Source: Lactifluus volemus
Taxonomy: Eukaryota > Basidiomycota > Agaricomycetes > Russulales > Russulaceae
DNA length: 50,628 nt
Direction: 5' to 3'
Assembly: GCA_022376515.1 (NCBI GenBank)
Contig: WTXI01000262.1
Span: forward strand, 1-50,628
The position numbers were made by a program, and so were the translations under genes. Shown piece after piece: positions 44,499 to 50,628 of the stretch. The notes under the pieces were generated by a model. The model made no database searches. It had not been told where the DNA came from and saw only the letters and a list, made by a program, of their open reading frames with translations. Each line of letters starts with the position of its first letter. The first letter of the stretch is position 1.

Positions 44499-45397
44499 TT
44501 AAGCTCCAACAGCGGCAGTGCTAACAGCCGAAACCTTCTCTGTGCCAGTATTGTGCCCGACAGAGGAAGGACGTTGTTCTTGAGCGGGGGCGTCTGACTT
44601 GGACGGATTTTGATCTGTCTTTGCTTTCTTACGTTTCTTTAGAAGCCCTGCAACGCAAAGAATGAACGATGAGTTGTCCGAAGGCAACAAAAGGAAACAC
44701 CGGCAGACCTGCTGTCACTGCGCTCTTTACGTTATCGACTAATTCCCGACTCTGCTCCAAGTACTCTGTGTCCTCAACCTGTGTTTTCTCCCGGCAACCT
44801 GAGTCGGATCAACATCCGAGCTGGACCCTGCATCCTTGTCAATGCCAAGTTTTCGCTCAAGCGCTTCTAGCTTGGCACGCTGAGCTTCTGCAGCTGCCTT
44901 CTTTCGTTCGGGTTCTTGCTCCAAGTATTCGGCCAACCTAGTATACACGTAGCATTTCAATGACAAATCAAATTATAAGCGCTAGGTGAACAGCCTCAAA
45001 CAAAGAACGCACTTTTTGCTTCCTTAATCGTACTGAGGCGGCGACCGCTCAAGTCACGACAAGAGTCGTTATTACTTGTCTTTTGACTGCTCATACGGCC
45101 ACCCGCGGCGCGTAGCTGGGATCCGAAACCACCTTTACCACCACGCATGCGCGGTACTAGCCTAAGGGAGACCAGGGAATGACCAACATCATGCGGCCCT
45201 AGAATAGAGGAGAGTGGGGTGGCTTGATCAGACACGGTCCCAGAAAGAGGCGAGAGATGTAAATCGGCTGTGGACGGAAGAAATGCGTAACGAGCCAAAA
45301 GGAGATCGTGAAGATTTCCGAGCGTAATGTCATCAGGGACGGAGAGGGCGACGGTCGGGAAAGGCGGAAATGAAGAAATGAGGACCGTGGTTGACAT
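44499..45397 (-). CDS. SDE2: Sde2, ubiquitin-fold splicing/telomere factor (two apparent frameshifts)
   Basis: Sde2 is made as a ubiquitin-fold precursor. A deubiquitinase cuts after GG, and the C-terminal part joins the spliceosome to help excise selected introns. Exons 45013-45397, 44709-44937 and 44499-44647 fit consensus sites. The N-terminal ubiquitin-like part covers residues 1-87 and ends [17 protein letters not shown] (GG/KGG cleavage site at 87/88), followed by the diagnostic [16 protein letters not shown]. Exon 2 encodes [19 protein letters not shown] and ...VEDTEYLEQ. Exon 3 ends with a basic patch (KKRKKAKTD). The three exons sum to 763 nt, two short of a whole frame: one base seems missing at the A-run of the first donor (about 45013), one in the ccc/ggg run near 44793. 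Sde2 is single-copy and conserved, so these look like sequence errors. Confidence 0.8.
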
Positions 45398-45576
45398 CGC
45401 GGTGGCGATCAAAGTGTGTATAAAGTTTGTAACCGGGGGCTTTGATGTCCAATAGTAGGGGTATCGGGGGTCCTTCCACCCAACTGGCCACGGAAGCAGG
45501 TCCGACTTTTGACACGCGACACGCACAGCAACACAATATTTCGATTTCTACAACCACCGTCATCATCAATCACCCC
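45398..45576. promoter_or_regulatory. Bidirectional promoter between SDE2 and SEC61B
   Basis: Only 179 bases separate the divergent start codons of SDE2 (45397, minus) and SEC61B (45577, plus). All promoter elements for both must lie here or in the genes. No TATA box is seen. Confidence 0.55.
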
Positions 45577-46074
45577 ATGGTCAGCCTCTGAATTTCAACT
45601 TTCCTGAGTAAAGCTCCTCCAAACCTAACAATTCTTGTGTATTTTTCTTCAGTCCGACTCCGACGTACTCCCTCCGCCGTCTCGCGCTCCTCCACCGGTG
45701 GAGTTGCCAAACCACCTGGTGCCCAAATTCGGTTCGTGTCGCTTCCTCTGCTCCGCCCCTGGCTTCCCAATTTGCCTCTCTGACAAGTCAATTTTAGTCG
45801 ACGTGCTGCTGCGTCGCAAGTTTCCAAGCCCAACTCTTCGCGCGCAGCAGGAGCCGGAGGGTCGTCCAACACCATGCTCAAGCTGTACACGGATGATTCG
45901 CCAGGTCTTCGGGTGTGCGTGTTCTTCTCCGTTGATTTGTTTTTTTCCCCTGATTCCGGAGATGTTGTTTATCACAGTGACCCATTCATCGTCCTAGTCC
46001 TTTCCCTTTCCTTCATCGCGTCCATATTCTTCCTCCACATCTCCGCCAAGATCATCCGTGCCTTTACAAAGTAA
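45577..46074 (+). CDS. SEC61B: Sec61 translocon beta subunit
   Basis: Tail-anchored beta subunit of the ER protein-conducting channel. Exons 45577-45580, 45653-45731, 45798-45914 and 45978-46074 join in phase to 98 residues, the usual size. The Ser/Ala/Gly-rich cytosolic N-terminus (TPSAVSRSSTGGVAKPPG) is followed by the signature GGSSNTMLKLYTDDSPGLRVDP and one membrane span (FIVLVLSLSFIASIFFLHI), ending AKIIRAFTK. The first exon is only ATGG, which makes the N-terminus MVRLRRT. Many relatives begin MSDSD, and a frame starting SDSD is present at 45653 in a different phase, so either exon 1 is as given or one base is missing near 45665. Confidence 0.85.
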
Positions 46075-46410
46075 ACCAAGAAAGGTGTAATGCTGTGGGC
46101 ACGTTCGTGCTTGCCGGTCGAAACGGTACCCCCTTGTGATTTAGATTCACAAAAAGGGCTCTTAGTTACGTTCATTTGTGCATGTAATCCGAGGAGCTCG
46201 TTCGTCCTGTAATTGCAGTTTTTCTCTTGGCGGAGACCTAGCCATCGACCCTGGCCTTCTAAGCTTATCCCCGAATAACGGATCCTACAAAGTACAGTAA
46301 CCTGAGTTATGTCATGAGCACTTTTTGCTACAATGGCAATCAAGCGCCGAGGAGATGAATTGGGTGTTTTGAAATAAACGAAAAAAAAAAAGTGCAGAAC
46401 GCAAACGTGT
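46075..46410. other. 3' UTRs between convergent SEC61B and BioDA
   Basis: 336 bases with no gene. It includes gaaataaacg near 46370 and an A-run at 46380-46391, which are plausible 3'-end signals on the plus strand. Confidence 0.4.
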
Positions 46411-49043
46411 TTAACGGCTAAGCAGAGCCAAAATTCTGTCTTCTATCGCTCTAATAGTAGCTCGCGGCGTATTCAGACTCGTCATCAGATATGCCACATC
46501 GCCTAGTGTGCGGAAATGTATGCTGAAGTGTGCCCCTCCTGGTGCGCTCGTCACATCCCGACCTGCCTCGCCAGTGGCATCACCCAGCGCCGCAAGGAGT
46601 GCCTGGGCGGAGTGGGATTGATATCCTGTCATTTCCATTTAGCCGTCTCCCATTGTGTTAGAAAGGGAAAGGGAGAAAATGGCGTACCTGTATCACCGCT
46701 TCTCACTTTGAATGCGAGCACGGTGCCAAGGGTCATCGCCTGGTCGATTATGCCCCGCTTCGAAAGCGCGTTGACAAACAGAGGCGACCACATGCTCCAC
46801 ACAGCCCTGTCCTCGTCTACGTCATGACGCTCCTGGCCCCCCTCCTCCTGCCAAGCAGCCCGTGCGGCCTTCCACTCATCCCCACGCGCGAGTCGCTCAA
46901 TCTGGTCCAGCGTCTCATTCGCCACTTCGCAGCCGATCGCATATGCCGTATAGCTGTGACCATGCAGCAGCGCCTCGGCCTTGCTCGTCCCCTCGAACGC
47001 ACGAAATACGTCATCCGACGCGAGCGTCACGGCGAGCGGGACGAGTCCTCCGGTAAGGATTTTCGCGTGTACGGACACGTCTGGGAATGCGCCGAGGAGG
47101 GAGGCGGCAGAGGGCACGCCAAGACGCCAGAGCCCCGCGAAGACCTCGTCAAAGACGACGGGTAGACCGCGCGCTCGAGCTGCGTCTATCAGGATGCGCT
47201 GGAAGAGCGGGTCTACGAAGATCATGCCGCCCGCTCCGAGCACGAGCGGCTCCAGGACGAGCGCGCCGAACGGTGGCGCCCCGCCATCGGTGAGCTTCTT
47301 CAGGGAAGCGTTGATATGTGTCCGATAGGCAGCGGCGAGGGGCGTGTTTAGGCGCGCGTGGACGTTGTAGATCCACGACAGTGGTTCTCCTTCGACATTT
47401 TCGTGCATAAACGCCGACGGAATATTGATTTTTGCTCTTCCATTCTTGATCCCGACAGACGGCGGTTCAAACCAATATCCCTTCGCTTCGTGCCACTCGC
47501 ACGTGTACACCCCTTCCTCGCAGGCGTCCATGGAACCAATAGTGTCGCCGTGGTAACTGCCCCGCAGACCTAGGACACCGATCCTCTTTCGCTCCTGTGG
47601 CAGTATCCCGAAACGCTTGGTGGCGACTCGCAGGGCCATCTTCAGCGCGATTTCCATACCTGTAGAACCATTGTCGGAGATAAATGCACGAGACGCCCAC
47701 CCCTTTCCAGGGCCATCGTGAACGAGACGGTCTGCAAGGCGCAAAGCAGGTTTCTGCGTTGCTTGGGGATACATTACGTGCCCATAGCGCCCAGCAGCTC
47801 TGGCAGCAGCGAGCGTGAGACTAGGGTGAGCATGTCCGAGGGCTTGAGTCCACCAGGAAGCAGAACCGTCAAACTGCGGCTCCAAAAGCGATCCTTGCAT
47901 GGCCGCCGATGCCGGAGGTGACTTGTGCCCAGTAAATACAGTAAAGTGATCCCCCCATGCGCTGTCAATCACGTTTACGTCCCGCTCGTCTTTGATGAGC
48001 CCGTGCTGGACAAAAGGCCACCATACTGTATCAAGGGTGCGCCGCGCCATGCCATGCAGCTCTCGTAGACGTTCCTCGTGTCTCTCATCCAAATGCTCGA
48101 CGACACTACGTAGTCCGGTGTTACTTTCGGAGGAAAGCTGGCGGTAATACTCTTCCGTGATAACAAGGTTTCGACCTGGATCGGCTTCTCGAGGGGGAGG
48201 GTGTTCCACTGCTGAGACTTTGACGCCATATTCTGCAAAATAAGGCTCGAGGTATTCCCAATTGCGATAATACTCGTCTTTGAAAAGCAAGACAGTGTCG
48301 ACAATGTAGCCTCGGAGAAGCAGAGATTCATACGCGGAGATCGTGGATGAGATGCCACCAAGCCTTGAGTCACCGACGAGGATAGTAGGAAGGAAGAGTG
48401 GTCTATAAGTCTGGAGTTGCGTTGTCCCGGATAATGTTGGACTGTGTACGCCTAGCAGTTCCGTCAGACGTGAATGTAGATAAAAACAGTAGCACCAGGT
48501 CGTCATGAGAACTCACGAAGAGACCTTAAGCCTTACCTCCAGCAGTCTCGATGTACATGTGTGACCTCTCCGTGAGGCCTGATGCGCATTTTCGGATATA
48601 GCTCGCTATGGATGCCACGAACCCGTCATCGGCGGGTAAAACAACACTCTGAAGGTTCAGCAGGAGGCATACGGGGCTATGCACATTGGCTCACTTGAGC
48701 ACCCTTCTTCTCTGCCGCCATACTTGCAGCCAGATGTGGGCTTACTGGCTCATCAAAGCGATAAAGACATTGAGCTTCCACTAGATCTTTGCGAGGTCCC
48801 GCATATCTTTTCACGTGTCTGATTGGCCAACTTTCAACACCCGGCACCCGTTAGTTATGACAGCAGAACCTACTCGTCATCAGCATCTTGCATGGGACCC
48901 GTGCTCACCGGCTTGAGATAGAAACCTTATTTTCTTTGGCTGCCGAGGCGCGTACGAGACCGGACGTGAGAATAGTCCTTGCCGACATCGGTGTTGGCAC
49001 CAAAGACTTGATGGATGCGAAGGTTCTTGAATAGCAGTGACAT
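46411..49043 (-). CDS. Bifunctional dethiobiotin synthetase / DAPA aminotransferase (biotin biosynthesis)
   Basis: A fusion of BioD (ATP-dependent ureido-ring closure to dethiobiotin) and BioA (PLP- and SAM-dependent amination of KAPA to DAPA), as in fungi and plants. Exons 48874-49043, 48695-48818, 48537-48648, 46688-48451 and 46411-46625 total 794 residues. BioD: P-loop GANTDVGK at 15-22, FYLKPVSTGP, RFDEPVSPHLAA, ETAGGVHSPTLSGTTQ (split by an intron), LVGDSRLGGISST. BioA: the WGDHF block, DNGSTGMEIALKMA, SYHGDTIGSMDAC, FDEVFAGLWR with Asp570, and the PLP lysine Lys599 in HAKILTGG. Exon 1 contains two offsetting indels: an extra base right after the P-loop Lys codon (about 48977) and a missing T in a T-run (about 48923), so 18 codons are misread and hit a stop. 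The total length still fits. These are probably sequence errors; if real, the BioD half is dead. Confidence 0.88.
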
Positions 49044-49434
49044 TAATATTTACAATGAGTCACAGCATGGGGCAAAAATCCCCCAACGGTTGGGGCTTTC
49101 CTCATCAGGCGAGCTGTTACTGGCACGTGCACCCCAGGTCATCCGAGCGCCTCACACCGACACACATATACAACTAGATATTTATTCAGTACAACTTACG
49201 ATACTGTGTGCGCGCCAAGGCATGCTCCGGTCATAAAGCATCACTTACCAGTAGATTCTGATTGACTTATTATCATTGCCGATTGTGCATAACAGCATGC
49301 GCAACCGTGACTAAGTACTACCCACGTAACACCCTTGACTTTCTCTCATCAGCGTCTATCTCGACTGGCCCCACGATGTGTTCTGCTTCCATGTTTGACT
49401 TTTGTATACTATGCCACTACATGAGTTGAATTGC
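49044..49434. other. BioDA promoter side, no gene seen
   Basis: About 390 bases upstream of BioDA and before the NLR copy 4 flank. It holds a short AT-rich patch near 49041-49060 and no recognisable gene. Confidence 0.4.
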
Positions 49435-49590
49435 GCGCCTATCATCTACTATATCCGGCCACCTGGCATCTTCGTGGGACTATTTCTGTGTACACGAGGC
49501 AGTTAGCACGTCAGCAAAGTGCTATATTGTCTTCTATACCTTATCACTACCGAACCCCTTCAGTGCAGACCAGCTTCTCGAGCAGATCCT
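49435..49590 (+). repeat. 5' flank of NLR copy 4
   Basis: Matches the immediate upstream region of NLR copies 1 and 2 in inverted orientation (cgcgcctatc, cgtgggactattt, gaggcagt blocks; compare the reverse strand of about 5320-5410). It places the divergent NLR copy with part of its promoter. Confidence 0.6.
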
Positions 49591-50628
49591 ATGTCTCACA
49601 CTCCTTTCCCGACCACTCAGGCTTCTTCAGGCACATCTTCCAATTTCCGGCCAATCTTCGATGCCGCCTTGATCAAGTATAAAAGGAAGACGAAGAACGA
49701 CCTTCTTGCCAACCAGCTCACAGTACAACTGGAAGATTGCGACTCCCCTAGCGCTATCCTCGACCTGCTTAACAGACAATACAATATTCAACAATTCATT
49801 CAATCTCGGAGCAGTAGTGGGAGCTCTGAACAATGGCTCAACACCACTGTTACTGTTCTATGCGCACTTTCTGGCGCCCTTGGCCAGGGTGTTAGCATGG
49901 TGAATCTCCGAATCTTATCTCACCAAGGATATGCCCTCTAACTGTCCGACTCGAGGTATTCTCACCAGCAAAGGTCATCTTCGCTGGAATAGGTGTCTTA
50001 CTCATGGTGTGTGGTTTCCTTGATCGGTAAGTCAAATCTGATCATAACTCCGTAGGCGGCCAAGGATGTCGGCGCAAGCCAAGACACCCTCGTTGATCTT
50101 TTCGATCGAATCGAAACATTTTTCCAACGTCTCGAGATCTACATTAAAGTGCGACTGACCGAAGCGATGAAGAACTTAGTTGCGAAGATAATGGTGGAGA
50201 TTTGGAATCCTGGCTATTGCGACGAAGGAGATCAGACAAGGATGGGGGAGTGAGTCGGTCCCTAGCAGAACTGTCACTTGACTGACCATTCTCAGAGAGA
50301 TATTTAAAGAAGCTGACTGGAAGAACGGATATTGAAGATGCACTGACGAGGTTGGAAAAATGTCAAATGATGAGGCTCTGACAGCCACTGTGCAGGTCGT
50401 TGATGGTGCGCAACATCCAAGTGATTCTAGCTACTCTCATAGCTAATTGTCGCGTTTTTATAGTGACGCAACAGATTGAAAGCGATATCGGTGATCTGAA
50501 ACGTTCGTGATCTCCTAATTCGATTGCCATAGTATAGAGCCTCAAATTATCACAGGAGACCATTCACAAGAGAAATTCCAAACGTGGCTATCTCCCCCAG
50601 ATCCATCCATCAATTATAACACGGCACA
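49591..50628 (+). pseudogene. NLR copy 4: 5' part, cut by the window edge, one frameshift
   Basis: Starts MSHTPFPTTQ, like the minus-strand copies. Exon 1 49591-49899 (103 residues, Goodbye-like N-terminus), exon 2 49956-50006 (FSPAKVIFAG block), exon 3 from 50056. Exon 3 has two bases missing near 50200 relative to copy 2 (ATTTGG versus ATTCTCGG), which shifts the frame before the donor. Downstream it keeps the intron found in copy 1 (about 50396-50461) and seems to have another (about 50505-50556), then reads EKFQTWLSPPDPSINYN up to the edge. NACHT and ankyrin parts would lie outside the window. More diverged than copies 1 and 2. Confidence 0.75.

Noticed and set aside
37401..49043. Secondary-metabolite or other functional gene cluster
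   Set aside because: The genes belong to unrelated core pathways (carnitine, lysine, splicing, ER translocation, biotin), with no polyketide, peptide synthetase or terpene genes.

Overview
This window looks like a nuclear contig of a filamentous basidiomycete, most likely an agaricomycete. The evidence is short introns (about 46-85 nt) with GT..AG ends, a Goodbye-NACHT-ankyrin NLR family, a Ty3/gypsy chromovirus, and gene models typical of that group (bifunctional BioD-BioA, homoaconitase, Sde2, Sec61-beta). I saw no prokaryotic features, tRNA, rRNA or CRISPR array. All exon models are hand-built from splice consensus, reading phase and recalled family motifs; no database search was run.

Left part (1-33 kb) is repeat-rich accessory DNA. 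Two tandem copies of a roughly 6.7-kb unit (about 160-6890 and 6890-12506) each carry an NLR gene on the minus strand with shared flanks. Copy 1 (1962-5299) is frameshifted. Copy 2 (8557-11866) gives a complete 7-exon, 997-residue protein: Goodbye-like N-terminus, NACHT NTPase, seven ankyrin repeats. A third, largely deleted array remnant lies at 30570-32825, and the start of a fourth copy on the opposite strand leaves the window at 49591-50628. Between them is a row of broken conserved genes: NDUFAF1/CIA30, an inositol polyphosphate 5-phosphatase, an LSB1/PIN3-like SH3 protein, a trypsin-fold protease-like gene and a nucleoporin-like gene.

The protease-like gene was hit by a poly(A)-tailed LINE-like fragment (14-bp target duplication), which was itself hit by a 7,873-bp LTR retrotransposon (19041-26913; 446-bp LTRs identical by eye; 5-bp target duplication CAATA). 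The element shows Tf1-type self-priming (an 11-nt primer-binding site exactly complementary to the predicted 5' end of its own RNA), a complete -1 frameshift signal at the gag stop, a chromodomain, and a long pol C-terminal extension with a second zinc knuckle. Downstream, the last part of the protease-like gene is present twice as a large hairpin (arms of about 250 bp).

Right part (37.4-49.0 kb) is a compact core block: trimethyllysine dioxygenase (carnitine synthesis) convergent with homoaconitase LYS4 (lysine synthesis), a low-complexity unknown protein, SDE2 and SEC61B sharing a 179-bp divergent promoter, and BioDA (biotin synthesis). These serve separate core pathways and do not form a metabolite cluster.

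Caution: several conserved genes (BioDA, SDE2, NDUFAF1) and the young retrotransposon carry one-base indels, mostly in short homopolymers. That pattern fits unpolished long-read consensus as well as real decay, so the 'pseudogene' calls are conditional.
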